Assembly: GCF_001269925.1 (NCBI RefSeq)
Contig: NZ_LHVO01000052.1
Location: 1-64,000 of the forward strand
DNA: 64,000 nucleotides
Reading direction: 5' to 3'
DNA from: Pseudomonas sp. MIACH
Lineage (GTDB): Bacteria; Pseudomonadota; Gammaproteobacteria; Pseudomonadales; Pseudomonadaceae
The translations under genes and the position numbers were made by a program. The notes beneath the pieces were generated by a model. That model worked only from the letters and a program-made list of their open reading frames with translations. It had not been told where the DNA came from and did no database searches. Below, one piece after another: positions 45,966-54,729 of this stretch (positions are counted from its first letter, which is position 1; every line of letters starts with the position of its first letter).

Positions 45966-46976
45966 TCACATATGCGCCCGACCGCCATCATTACGATGTA
46001 TCGTAGCGCTTGGAATCTCATTAAATAATTTTTTGTATTCGCTCGCAAACCTGCCCAAATGGTTAAACCCCCATTCAGTGGCGACAGTGGATATATTCGT
46101 ACCCCGCCCACCGTCCAGCAACTGCCTGCGCACTTCAGACAAGCGTAACTTCTTCAGATACGCCATCGGCGACATGCCCATATGTTTACGAAACCCATCG
46201 AAAAGCTTAAATCTGGAAACACCGGCTGCATGCTCAATATCTTCGAGACGAATATCTTCGCGGGCATTGGAATGTATAAAGTCTTTGGCTTTAAGTAAAA
46301 AGCTGGGCAGCTTGCCGATCAGACACTGGTGAATCTCGTCGGTGTAATTACTCTTCTGAGCCAATATCAAGCCCCTGACAAGGGAGGCCTCGATGTCTCT
46401 TGAAAAGAGCGTCTGGTCGAAAATCGCCCCCCCCACCTCTCGCTCGGAAACAAAATGATTGACCAGTCGCCACCATGAAGCGCTCGCCCCTAATTGCCCG
46501 TCCATCAGCGGATCGAAGTTGATTGGGGTTTCCACGGGGCGCTTCAGGATTTCTTCGAGCGCAAGTCTCATTGTGACTCTAGGGATTACGACCGACAGCT
46601 TCTTGCAATCGCCCGCTATTGAAAGTTCCTGGCTATGGAAAGGCGAAACGATGACCCCCATAATTCTGTTGGACGGGATACGACGCCCAAGGTAAATCAG
46701 TTCCTGTTCGCCGGAAAGCGGCAGACTAAGGCTGTAGCTGTCCAACTGCTCAGAGCCCTCAACGCCGATACAAACATCGGCCCCGTACTCCAAAGTACCT
46801 AACTTCGTGGCATAGGAGCGAAACACTCTGGCACTGTGACGGAATGAAATCCGCCCAGGTTGTGCACTCTGCAGACTGTGAGGACCGCACACCCGCTCCA
46901 TCCATGCTCGGGCGCCTTCCATATCACAGCCGTTGATCTGAATATCACCCTGGGGAACAAAATGCGGCTCGGTCAT
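45966..46976 (-). CDS. AraC/XylS family transcriptional regulator (AntR-like)
   Basis: A 336-aa regulator. The N-terminal part is an AraC-binding-like domain of the XylS/BenR/AntR type (YGADVCIGVEGSEQLDSYSL). The C-terminal 100 residues hold two helix-turn-helix motifs (AAGVSRFKLFDGFRKHMGMS; VATEWGFNHLGRFASEYKKL). It is divergent from antABC. In P. aeruginosa and related species AntR activates antABC with anthranilate as inducer, so this is the expected role here. The start codon ATG 46976 has a weak ribosome site. Naming as AntR would need a search. Confidence 0.88.
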   Translation of the reverse strand: MTEPHFVPQGDIQINGCDMEGARAWMERVCGPHSLQSAQPGRISFRHSARVFRSYATKLGTLEYGADVCIGVEGSEQLDSYSLSLPLSGEQELIYLGRRIPSNRIMGVIVSPFHSQELSIAGDCKKLSVVIPRVTMRLALEEILKRPVETPINFDPLMDGQLGASASWWRLVNHFVSEREVGGAIFDQTLFSRDIEASLVRGLILAQKSNYTDEIHQCLIGKLPSFLLKAKDFIHSNAREDIRLEDIEHAAGVSRFKLFDGFRKHMGMSPMAYLKKLRLSEVRRQLLDGGRGTNISTVATEWGFNHLGRFASEYKKLFNEIPSATIHRNDGGRAHM

Positions 46977-47446
46977 AGCAAGGCACCACAGTTAGGAAAG
47001 ACAAAGCGCTCTTTGGCGCGTACCTTCTATGTTAATAGCAAGAAATATGCCACAGAGTTGATCAACGATTGAAGCCTGGCAATTTGGATAATACCCTCCG
47101 ATTAATTGGATAGTTTCAAATCATTAGGTAATACCTGCCATTTCTGGCACCGGCACAAGCACTCTTCGTGGGCGATACCAGGGAAACTTGCACCACTTGT
47201 TACCCGAAAGACGACCTGATGTAAGGGATCGGCACCTTTCTACCCACGACCAGTAACACCCCTATTGCATGCCCCAACAATCCGTCGATTATCGCTCTCA
47301 TTAATATGATGATTCATATCCAGCTATCCGCTTCGACTTTTTAATCTCATTAATCGGCTTTAAGTCATAAATAAATCGGATAGACCAATCGACGGCTGCC
47401 GCCTCTAATAGGAAGCCTGCATAACCGCACGATTGAGGATCTACCC
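46977..47446. promoter_or_regulatory. Divergent control region, AraC regulator versus antABC
   Basis: 470 bp without a gene. It contains TTGGATA direct repeats (47084, 47106), a third GGATA box (47378-47382) and a TGCCA-N4-TGGCA dyad (47136-47149). These fit XylS/AntR-type operators (TGCA-N6-GGNTA pattern in XylS), and the antABC promoter should lie near 47390-47430. Confidence 0.65.
47084..47112. promoter_or_regulatory. Direct repeat TTGGATA, 22-bp spacing
   Basis: TTGGATA at 47084-47090 and again at 47106-47112, two helical turns apart, as in operators of AraC/XylS activators. It lies in the antABC upstream region on the plus strand. Confidence 0.6.
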
Positions 47447-48850
47447 ATGAGCCGTATGCGCGATATTAGCCAGTGGAAAGAATATATCGAGAGTTGCCTG
47501 GACTTTCGAAGCGAGGAAGGCATCTATCGCATTGCCCGTGACATGTTCACGGAGCCAGAACTTTTCGATCTGGAAATGGAACTGATTTTCGAAAAAAACT
47601 GGATCTATGCCTGCCATGAAAGCGAGATCCTGAACAAACACGACTTCGTCACCATGAACGCAGGCCGTCAGCCGCTTATTATTACGCGTGATGGCGACGG
47701 CCAGTTGAACGCTTTAATTAACGCCTGCCAACACCGTGGCGCTACCTTGACTCGGGTCGGCAAAGGCAATCAATCTACTTTTACCTGTCCTTTCCATGCG
47801 TGGTGCTATAAGAGCGACGGACGCCTTGTAAAAGTCAAGGCGCCAACTGAATACGGGGAAGACTTCGACAAAGCCACGCGTGGATTGCAGAAAGCCCGTA
47901 TAGAAAGTTACAAAGGTTTCGTTTTCGTGAGCCTTGACGTGAACGGCACTGACTCACTCGAAGATTACCTGGGCGATGCAAAGGTATTCTTCGACATGAT
48001 GGTCGCCCAATCACCCACTGGTGAACTGGAAGTACTGCCGGGCAAATCCGCCTATACCTACGATGGTAATTGGAAGCTGCAAAACGAGAATGGCCTTGAT
48101 GGCTATCACGTCAGCACCGTCCACTATAACTATGTGTCGACCGTGCAACATCGTCAGCAAGTTAACGCTTCCAAGGGACATAACGCCGGCGACTTCCTTG
48201 ACTACAGCAAGCTGGGCGCCGGGGATGCCGAAACCGACGACGGCTGGTTCGCGTTCAACAACGGCCACAGCGTCTTGTTCAGCGACATGCCGAACCCGGA
48301 AGTTCGCCCAGGGTACGCAACCATCATGCCGCGACTGGTGGAAGAATATGGCCAGGACAAAGCTGAGTGGATGATGCATCGCCTGCGCAACCTGAACGTT
48401 TATCCGAGCATGTTTTTCCTCGATCAGATCAGCTCACAGTTGCGGATCATCCGCCCGATTGCGTGGAACAAGACCGAAATCAACAGCTTTTGCCTTGGCG
48501 TGAAAGGCGAGTCCGATGCCGACCGCGAAAACCGGATCCGCCAGTTCGAAGATTTCTTCAACGTGTCCGGCATGGGTACGCCCGACGACCTCGTCGAGTT
48601 TCGTGAAGCCCAGCGTGGTTTTCAGGCGCGCCTGGAACGCTGGAGCGACATCTCCCGTGGCCGCGACAAGTGGACAACCGGGCCGACGAAAAACACCGAA
48701 ACCATCGGCATTTCGCCCGCGATGATCGGGGCCGAATTTACCCACGAAGGCCTGTACGTGAATCAACACGGCAACTGGCAGAAGTTTCTGCTCAATGGCC
48801 TCGCGCTCAAGGCCGCCGATGCCCAAGCGCTGAAACTGAAGGAGGTATAA
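47447..48850 (+). CDS. antA: Anthranilate 1,2-dioxygenase large (alpha) subunit
   Basis: A 467-aa terminal oxygenase alpha subunit. The Rieske cluster is C94-x-H96 and C114-x2-H117 (CQHRGAT; CPFHAWCYKSDGR). The mononuclear iron site is D-x2-H-x4-H in GLDGYHVSTVHYNYVSTVQH. Sequence outside the motifs (IYRIARDMFTEPELFDLEME; NVSGMGTPDDLVEFREAQRG) strongly recalls AntA of Acinetobacter and Pseudomonas. With AntB and reductase AntC it converts anthranilate to catechol, ammonia and CO2. ATG 47447 follows GAGGA. First gene of antABC; gap to antB is 3 bp. Confidence 0.93.
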   Translation: MSRMRDISQWKEYIESCLDFRSEEGIYRIARDMFTEPELFDLEMELIFEKNWIYACHESEILNKHDFVTMNAGRQPLIITRDGDGQLNALINACQHRGATLTRVGKGNQSTFTCPFHAWCYKSDGRLVKVKAPTEYGEDFDKATRGLQKARIESYKGFVFVSLDVNGTDSLEDYLGDAKVFFDMMVAQSPTGELEVLPGKSAYTYDGNWKLQNENGLDGYHVSTVHYNYVSTVQHRQQVNASKGHNAGDFLDYSKLGAGDAETDDGWFAFNNGHSVLFSDMPNPEVRPGYATIMPRLVEEYGQDKAEWMMHRLRNLNVYPSMFFLDQISSQLRIIRPIAWNKTEINSFCLGVKGESDADRENRIRQFEDFFNVSGMGTPDDLVEFREAQRGFQARLERWSDISRGRDKWTTGPTKNTETIGISPAMIGAEFTHEGLYVNQHGNWQKFLLNGLALKAADAQALKLKEV

Positions 48851-48853
48851 GCA

Positions 48854-49345
48854 ATGAACGTCGAACTTCAGTATCAAGTAGAACAATTCCTCTACAGGAA
48901 AGCAGAACTTTGCGATAACCAGGATTGGGACGGCTACCTCGCACTCTTTAGCGAAGACAGCGTGTTTCACCTGCCCCAATGGGATTCCGAGCACGTCTAC
49001 ACCACCGATCCCAAGCGCGAGATGTCACTGATTTACTATCCCAACAGGGGTGGTCTGGAAGACCGGGTATTTCGAATTCGTACAGGAAAAGCGGCATCTG
49101 CGACGCCCCTGCCGCGGACCCTGCATCAAATAAACAATGTTCGGATTCACCCGTTGGAGGGTGGCGATCTTGAAGTGCACGTCAACTGGCAGACCTTGTA
49201 TTACCGCCAAGCCCTATCTGAGCACTTCTACGGGCGCGCTACCTACACACTTCGACCGCATGGTGATAGCTGGCTGATCTCCAAAAAGCACAGCGTGCTG
49301 CTGAATGACAAGATCAATTCAGTGTTGGATTTCTACCATATCTAA
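48854..49345 (+). CDS. antB: Anthranilate 1,2-dioxygenase small (beta) subunit
   Basis: A 163-aa beta subunit of the ring-hydroxylating dioxygenase (NTF2-like fold; VEQFLYRKAELCDNQDWDGY; LSEHFYGRATYTLRPHGDSW). It has a structural role in the alpha3beta3 hexamer. It starts 3 bp after the antA stop and ends 19 bp before antC. Length and sequence match AntB/BenB small subunits. Confidence 0.92.
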   Translation: MNVELQYQVEQFLYRKAELCDNQDWDGYLALFSEDSVFHLPQWDSEHVYTTDPKREMSLIYYPNRGGLEDRVFRIRTGKAASATPLPRTLHQINNVRIHPLEGGDLEVHVNWQTLYYRQALSEHFYGRATYTLRPHGDSWLISKKHSVLLNDKINSVLDFYHI

Positions 49346-49364
49346 GTCCCAGAAAGGTTAAATC

Positions 49365-50384
49365 ATGTACAAGGTTGCGTTGAACTTCGCTGACGGTAAA
49401 ACACTGTTTTGTCCTGTCCAGCCTAACGAAATTTTGTTAGATGCTGCACTCAAGAGCGGGATCAAAATCCCCTTGGACTGCCGCGAAGGGGTTTGCGCGA
49501 CCTGCCAAGGCCGTTGTGAGTCCGGAAGTTACACTCAGGATTACGTAGACGAAGAAGCCCTTTCCAAACAGGATTTGGCGGATCGCAAGATTCTGTCGTG
49601 CCAAACAAGGGTGTTGTCAGACGCGTCCTTCTATTTCGACTTCGACTCAACACTATGTGGAAGTGCTGGAACTTCGGAGGTGATAACGACTGTCACTGAC
49701 GTCATTCAGGTGTCTGATAGCACCGCAATATTGAAGGTCGAGTTGGCCTCCGGAAGTGCTCCACTTAATTATCTGCCCGGCCAATATGCGCGCCTGCAAG
49801 TGCCGGATACCGGTCACAGTCGCTCCTATTCGTTTGCCTGTGCACCTGGAAGTAGAACGCTTGAATTTCTGGTTCGGCTTCTGCCCAGCGGGGTCATGAC
49901 CGACTACATGCGCGATCGGTGCAAAGTCGGCGACATCATCAAGATGGAGGCGCCATTGGGGGCCTTCTACCTGCGCCATATCGACCGTCCGGTGTTGATG
50001 GTCGCAGGCGGAACCGGACTGTCCGCCTTCCTTGGCATGCTTGACCAGCTGGCAGAGAAAGGTGGGGCCGGGTTCCCGGTTCATCTTTTCTACGGGGTCA
50101 GGACAGAGCAGGACCTGTGCGAAATTCCGCGTATCGAGGCGTATAAATCAACGATTCAAGGCTTCGATTTCACACCGGTCCTCAGCAATGCCGCTGACGA
50201 TTGGCAGGGTAAAAAAGGGTTTATTCCTGAACACCTCGCCCCCTTCGAGCGTTCAGATACCCCCTTTGACCTGTACATGTGCGGGCCTCCGCCAATGGTA
50301 GAGTCTGTAAAAAAATGGCATCTGGAAAAACAACTTACCTCTGTGCGGATGTATTTTGAAAAGTTTACGGAAAGTAATACCTGA
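49365..50384 (+). CDS. antC: Anthranilate 1,2-dioxygenase reductase
   Basis: A 339-aa electron transfer protein (BenC/AntC type). The N-terminal plant-type [2Fe-2S] ferredoxin has C39, C44, C47 and C79 (CREGVCATC; ILSCQTRV). An FAD domain (RSYSFACAPGSR) and an NAD(P) domain (LMVAGGTGLSAFLGML; YMCGPPPMVESV) follow. It passes electrons from NADH to AntAB. RBS GAAAGG precedes the ATG at 49365. The next gene starts 121 bp later and encodes a second reductase of different domain order. Confidence 0.93.
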   Translation: MYKVALNFADGKTLFCPVQPNEILLDAALKSGIKIPLDCREGVCATCQGRCESGSYTQDYVDEEALSKQDLADRKILSCQTRVLSDASFYFDFDSTLCGSAGTSEVITTVTDVIQVSDSTAILKVELASGSAPLNYLPGQYARLQVPDTGHSRSYSFACAPGSRTLEFLVRLLPSGVMTDYMRDRCKVGDIIKMEAPLGAFYLRHIDRPVLMVAGGTGLSAFLGMLDQLAEKGGAGFPVHLFYGVRTEQDLCEIPRIEAYKSTIQGFDFTPVLSNAADDWQGKKGFIPEHLAPFERSDTPFDLYMCGPPPMVESVKKWHLEKQLTSVRMYFEKFTESNT

Positions 50385-50505
50385 GACCCTTTAGCCACTG
50401 CTGCTCACGCGATGACTATTTAAATAAATTTATTGCCTGAGTAATGAGCTTCACCGGACGCCCAGTTGACTTTTATTGACTGTTAGTTATGCACGCGGGT
50501 TCTTT

Positions 50506-51450
50506 ATGTCCAGCTTATCAGTAAAAATAGAAAGTATTGAAGCGCTTACTCCCCGCATCAGGCGGTTGATATTAGTTGCGCAAGACGCTAGCCGGCTCCC
50601 CGAATTTACCCCGGGAGCTCATCTCGAATTGCATATCCCGGGTGATAGAAAGCAAAAGCGCGCCTACTCAATCGTGAACTTATCGACCGGTGACCACTAT
50701 GAAATCGCCGTGCAACTCGATGACAAAAGCACGGGAGGTTCGAAGTGGGTACATACACTTACGGAAGGTCAAATCATTGAGGTAGAACCCCCTTGCAATC
50801 ACTTTCCACTGGTCGACGAGGCCAAACACATACTGCTGATAGCCGGTGGAATTGGCATTACACCGATGCTGAGCATGGGCCGTGCACTGCTGGCCTCCAA
50901 ACAGGCATTCACCCTGCATTACTCCGGCCGCGATGCCGCAAACATGGCTTATCTGGACGAAGTCCAGTGTCTGGGCAATAGCCAATGCTGGATAAGCGGC
51001 GGTGACGCCAGCAAACGTTTCGCGGCTCCCGCCGTGTTAGCGAACCCCTCTGAAGGCACTCATCTGTATATATGCGGCCCCGTGGAGATGATCACCTCGG
51101 TCATCCAAATAGCTCGGGAACTTGGCTGGTCGGAAGATCACATCCATTACGAACTGTTCGCCGGTGCCCTTGAAGAAGAGGGCGACCAGGCGTTTGAAGT
51201 AGAACTTCGCGCCAGTGGAGTAACGCTTGCAGTGAACGCAGGCCAGACCCTCTTGGACGTGATGATCGAGGCAGGCCTGGACCCGATGTTCGACTGCCGA
51301 CGTGGTGATTGCGGTGTATGCGTAACGCAAGTCATTGAGGGTGAACCCGATCACCGTGATATCTGCCTGTCTGATCGCGAGCGCTCCGGCGGCGCCTTCT
51401 GCACCTGTGTTTCTCGTGCCAAGACTGCCAAGTTGGTACTTGACCTCTAA
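50506..51450 (+). CDS. PDR/VanB-type oxygenase reductase
   Basis: A 314-aa phthalate dioxygenase reductase-like protein: FMN/FAD domain (RAYSIVNLS), NAD domain (HILLIAGGIGITPMLSMGRA) and C-terminal plant-type [2Fe-2S] ferredoxin (C264, C269, C272, C301; CRRGDCGVC). Domain order is opposite to AntC, so it serves a different oxygenase, most likely the Rieske alpha/beta pair encoded directly after it. ATG 50506 (MSSLSVKIESIEALTPRIRR) gives the usual N-terminus; a frame opening at 50476 is a longer alternative. It heads the second catabolic operon; gap to the alpha subunit gene is 18 bp. Confidence 0.9.
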   Translation: MSSLSVKIESIEALTPRIRRLILVAQDASRLPEFTPGAHLELHIPGDRKQKRAYSIVNLSTGDHYEIAVQLDDKSTGGSKWVHTLTEGQIIEVEPPCNHFPLVDEAKHILLIAGGIGITPMLSMGRALLASKQAFTLHYSGRDAANMAYLDEVQCLGNSQCWISGGDASKRFAAPAVLANPSEGTHLYICGPVEMITSVIQIARELGWSEDHIHYELFAGALEEEGDQAFEVELRASGVTLAVNAGQTLLDVMIEAGLDPMFDCRRGDCGVCVTQVIEGEPDHRDICLSDRERSGGAFCTCVSRAKTAKLVLDL

Positions 51451-51468
51451 TAAGTAAAGGAGCGAACA

Positions 51469-52800
51469 ATGATTCCTAGCAATGAACAAATTGCCGATTT
51501 GATCCGGCCCGACAGCGTTCATAAAAGCGTGTACACCGACCCTGTTCTCTTTCAGCTCGAAATGGAGCGAATTTATGGGCATGCCTGGATTTATGTGGGC
51601 CATGAGAGTCAAGTAAAGAACTCTGGCGACTACCACACGACTCGCATCGGCGACCAGGATGTGGTGATGGTTCGTGCACCTGATGGCAAAGTAAACGTCC
51701 ATTACAACCGCTGCCCTCACAAAGGGGCAAAGTTGGTCGCGGACGGTGACGGCAATGTCGGCAAGTTCTTCCGCTGCCCCTACCACGCTTGGACATTCAA
51801 GTTGGACGGCACTCACCTGTCGGCGCCGCTGAAGAGCGGCTTCGAAGGCACATGCTATGACCCGAAACATCCGGATTTCTCCATGGCCAGCGTGGCCCGG
51901 GTCGATAGCTACCGCGGCTTCGTATTCGCCAGCCAGGCGTCCTACGGCGAAGACCTGAAGACGTTCCTTGGCGGCGTCGTCAGCTCCATCGACAACATGT
52001 GCGACAGATCTCCGGTGGGTGAGCTTGAAGTAGCGGGCGGTATTTTCCGCGTACAACAACGTTCCAATTGGAAAGTTTTCTATGAAAACCTCCACGACAC
52101 CATGCACGCACGGGTAACCCACGAGTCATCGGTCGATGCCGCCCGGGAACAGGCCGAAGCCATCGGCGAGATGCCGTTCGAACTGCTGATCATGGATGGC
52201 AATGGCGAGCCCTATGACTTCTGGGAAAAGCTGGAACTGCGCGCCTACCACAATGGCCATGGCTACATGGAGGCGATCTTCGATCCGGATGCCGCCGAGA
52301 AGGACGAAGTTTCGCGCGCGCACTTTGAATGTTTGAGCGAAGCCTACGGAGCGGACCGCGCCCGTGAAATCATGGGCATGAACCGCCATAACACCGTGAT
52401 TTACGGCAGCGGATCGCCTCATACCGTCTTCATGCAATTTCGGGTTATCCGCCCGGTTGCTGTCGATAAAACCATGGTGGAGATCCAGACGTTCCGCTGT
52501 AAAGGTGCCCCTGATGTGGTGTTCGATCGGGCGCTGACTTACGCCAACGTCATCAACTCCCCCTCTTCCAATGTCATGCCGGACGACGTTGAAGTGTATG
52601 CACGCTGCCAGGAGGGCAACATGACCCGAGGCGGCAACTGGATCAGCATGCACCGTTATGTCGGCACCGACACCCTTCTTGAAGACGGTGCAGTCTCTAC
52701 CAATGGCACCAGCGAACTGCCCATGCGTAATCAGTTTGCAGCCTGGAAAAAGTTCATGACCGGAACAATTATCGCCAAGGAGAGCAATAATGTTGCTTGA
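51469..52800 (+). CDS. Rieske non-heme iron oxygenase alpha subunit (substrate unknown)
   Basis: A 443-aa terminal oxygenase alpha subunit, distinct from AntA. The Rieske cluster is C82-x-H84 and C103-x2-H106 (CPHKGAKL; CPYHAWTFKLDG); the loop between is one residue longer than in AntA. The iron site is D-x2-H-x4-H in NLHDTMHARVTHES. It lacks the AntA signature stretches. Together with the beta subunit (11-bp overlap) and the preceding PDR-type reductase it forms a two-component class IA-like oxygenase. Upper-pathway hydroxylation of an anthranilate precursor is the most economical role; some indole-acetate pathways use a similar set, but this is not enough to name the substrate. RBS AAAGGAG precedes the ATG at 51469. 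Confidence 0.88.
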   Translation: MIPSNEQIADLIRPDSVHKSVYTDPVLFQLEMERIYGHAWIYVGHESQVKNSGDYHTTRIGDQDVVMVRAPDGKVNVHYNRCPHKGAKLVADGDGNVGKFFRCPYHAWTFKLDGTHLSAPLKSGFEGTCYDPKHPDFSMASVARVDSYRGFVFASQASYGEDLKTFLGGVVSSIDNMCDRSPVGELEVAGGIFRVQQRSNWKVFYENLHDTMHARVTHESSVDAAREQAEAIGEMPFELLIMDGNGEPYDFWEKLELRAYHNGHGYMEAIFDPDAAEKDEVSRAHFECLSEAYGADRAREIMGMNRHNTVIYGSGSPHTVFMQFRVIRPVAVDKTMVEIQTFRCKGAPDVVFDRALTYANVINSPSSNVMPDDVEVYARCQEGNMTRGGNWISMHRYVGTDTLLEDGAVSTNGTSELPMRNQFAAWKKFMTGTIIAKESNNVA

Positions 52801-53323
52801 CCGCGCTTTCAACGTAAATACATCCGACCTCAAGCCTGCAAATGCCGAAGAAGCCACCCTTCGCTCGGTCGAGCAATTTCTGTTTAAGGAAGCTCGCCTG
52901 CTGGATACGTGGAAGTTCTGGGAGTGGGACAAACTCTTTACCGACGATGGCATGTATTGGGTGCCGCAAAAGCACAACCAGGTAAATCCTTTCGAGCACA
53001 TTTCGCTGTTCTGGGAAAACCGCATGCTGCGCGAGACGCGCATTCGCCGTGTGGAAAATGCGCGTAACTGGTCACAGCAACCACAAACTCAAACAGCTCA
53101 CCTGGTTGGGAATGTGTGCATCGAAGGTCTGGACGAGGACGATTGCCTGGTGGTCAGCGCGGTGTTCCAGGCCACGGAATGGCGCCTGGATCAACGTCAG
53201 CTCGCCGGGCGTTACACCTACAAACTTGCCGGCAATAAAGTGGAGGGCTGGAAGATCAAGCTCAAGCGTGTGGACCTGGTCAATTGCAATGATGTGTTTG
53301 CCAACCTGGAGGTATTTGTCTGA
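52790..53323 (+). CDS. Rieske oxygenase beta subunit
   Basis: A 177-aa small subunit of the second Rieske oxygenase (NTF2-like fold: VEQFLFKEARLLDTWKFWEW; DDGMYWVPQ; DQRQLAGRYTYKLAG). Its start overlaps the alpha-subunit stop by 11 bp, and its stop overlaps the start of the next gene (TGATG). It is required for the oxygenase hexamer. It is more distant from AntB than expected for a recent duplication. Confidence 0.88.
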   Translation: MLLDRAFNVNTSDLKPANAEEATLRSVEQFLFKEARLLDTWKFWEWDKLFTDDGMYWVPQKHNQVNPFEHISLFWENRMLRETRIRRVENARNWSQQPQTQTAHLVGNVCIEGLDEDDCLVVSAVFQATEWRLDQRQLAGRYTYKLAGNKVEGWKIKLKRVDLVNCNDVFANLEVFV

Positions 53324-53916
53324 TGGAGCGGCCCGTGGTTATCGCGCTCCACTATCAGAATGATGTCCTGCATCCGGAAGGACGTATCAAGGTAGGCATG
53401 GACGAAGATGGGGCCGTTCGCGCGAATCTGATTGCCTCTGCGACGGCATTACTTCGTGGCGCGCGATTAAACGGCTGGCCCATCCTCCATGCGCGTGTCG
53501 CGTATCGAGGTGATTACTCCGACTTGATTGCCAACGCGCCCATCTTGAAGAACGTAAAGAAGATAGGTGCCGTGATTGACGGCACGTGGGGCGCCGAATT
53601 CCTCGACGCGTTGAGCCCCCATGAAAACGGCAGGGAATTCATCATTACCCACAAGCGGATCAATGCCTTTTACGGGACGCATGGGGAAGCACTTCTAAAC
53701 ATGCTTAACGCGAGGACGCTGATCATTGCCGGAGTGGCAACTCATTCGGTAGTGGAAAGTACCGTAAGGCACGCCGTGGACTGCGGTTATCACGTAGTCG
53801 TCCCCGCAGACGCCTGCTCGGCCGCAGACCCGGCGGCACATCACGCGTCACTTAAAAGCATGAGCCTGATCGCTGAAGTGTCCAGCGTTGATCAATTGTT
53901 CAAGGTGCAATCATGA
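53323..53916 (+). CDS. Isochorismatase-fold protein lacking catalytic Asp and Cys
   Basis: A 197-aa cysteine-hydrolase fold protein. The fold marks are present: a first strand with YQNDVLHPEG, Lys111 in ITHKRINAF, and the cis-peptide strand GVATHSVVESTVRHA. In active members the sequence is IDMQNDF, so the catalytic Asp is replaced here by His10; the catalytic Cys of GVATNVCVES is Val143. Two of the three catalytic residues are therefore missing. It is either a pseudoenzyme or an enzyme with changed chemistry, retained in a tight operon (overlaps both neighbours: TGATG and ATGA). Confidence 0.82.
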   Translation: MERPVVIALHYQNDVLHPEGRIKVGMDEDGAVRANLIASATALLRGARLNGWPILHARVAYRGDYSDLIANAPILKNVKKIGAVIDGTWGAEFLDALSPHENGREFIITHKRINAFYGTHGEALLNMLNARTLIIAGVATHSVVESTVRHAVDCGYHVVVPADACSAADPAAHHASLKSMSLIAEVSSVDQLFKVQS

Positions 53917-54707
53917 GCCTGGAAGGAAAAGTTGCAATCATCACCGGCAGCACTCAGGGGCTGGGGCTGGATATTGCCAAAGTCATGATCGCCCAAGGTG
54001 CGCAAGTCATGCTGGTCGGGCGTAACGCCAGCGCGGGAAGCGCCCTATGCGACGAGCTGGGGCCATGCGCGTCCTACACAGAGTGCGATGTGGAAAACGA
54101 TGAAGATATTGATAGGTGTATCGAGAACACCCTCAATCAATTCGGAAAAATCGACATCCTGGTGAACAACGCGTGTATCTACACCGACCAGGGCATCGAA
54201 TCTTCCCGGGAAGATTGGCACAAAAGCCTGAACGTCAACGTCATCTCCGCCGCCATCTTCGTGCAAAAAGTATCGCCCCAGCTAAAGCCTGGCAGCACGA
54301 TAGTGAACATCACCAGCACGGGCGGGAAATTCGGTGCAGCAGGCCGTGCACTCTACCCCGCGTCTAAAGCCGCGATGCTTCAATTGACCAAGAATTTCGC
54401 CGTGAGCCTGGCCCCCAAGGGCACTCGCGTGCTGAGCGTCTCACCGGCGTGGACCTGGTCGCCGGCCGTAGCCAACCTAACAAATAATGATATTGCGCTC
54501 GCTGACCGCGTCGGCGCTGACTTCCACCCTCTAGGGCGTATCGGACGAGGTGAGGAAGTGGGGAATGTGGTCGCTTTTCTCTGCACATCCGGCGCGTCCT
54601 GGATGACCGGCGTGGATATACCTGTTGATGGCGGTTTTTCCATCCTGGGTCCAGACAGAGGCATATCACCTCGCGTGTGGTTCCAGCGTCATTCCGATTC
54701 TGAATAG
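53913..54707 (+). CDS. Short-chain dehydrogenase/reductase
   Basis: A 264-aa classical SDR: TGxxxGxG as TGSTQGLG near the N-terminus, NNA motif as LVNNACIY, active-site Tyr and Lys as YPASK, and Ser in ITSTGG. In a dioxygenase operon such enzymes oxidise the cis-dihydrodiol or a later alcohol with NAD+. ATG 53913 overlaps the stop of the preceding gene (ATGA). A typical stop at 54707 is followed by the next gene after 22 bp. Substrate unknown. Confidence 0.9.
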   Translation: MSLEGKVAIITGSTQGLGLDIAKVMIAQGAQVMLVGRNASAGSALCDELGPCASYTECDVENDEDIDRCIENTLNQFGKIDILVNNACIYTDQGIESSREDWHKSLNVNVISAAIFVQKVSPQLKPGSTIVNITSTGGKFGAAGRALYPASKAAMLQLTKNFAVSLAPKGTRVLSVSPAWTWSPAVANLTNNDIALADRVGADFHPLGRIGRGEEVGNVVAFLCTSGASWMTGVDIPVDGGFSILGPDRGISPRVWFQRHSDSE

Positions 54708-54729
54708 TTTGATCGAGAGGAACATAAAA

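Noticed and set aside
51037..52122. 361-codon open frame on the minus strand
   Set aside because: Antisense of the PDR reductase and Rieske alpha genes, both with metal-binding motifs on the plus strand.
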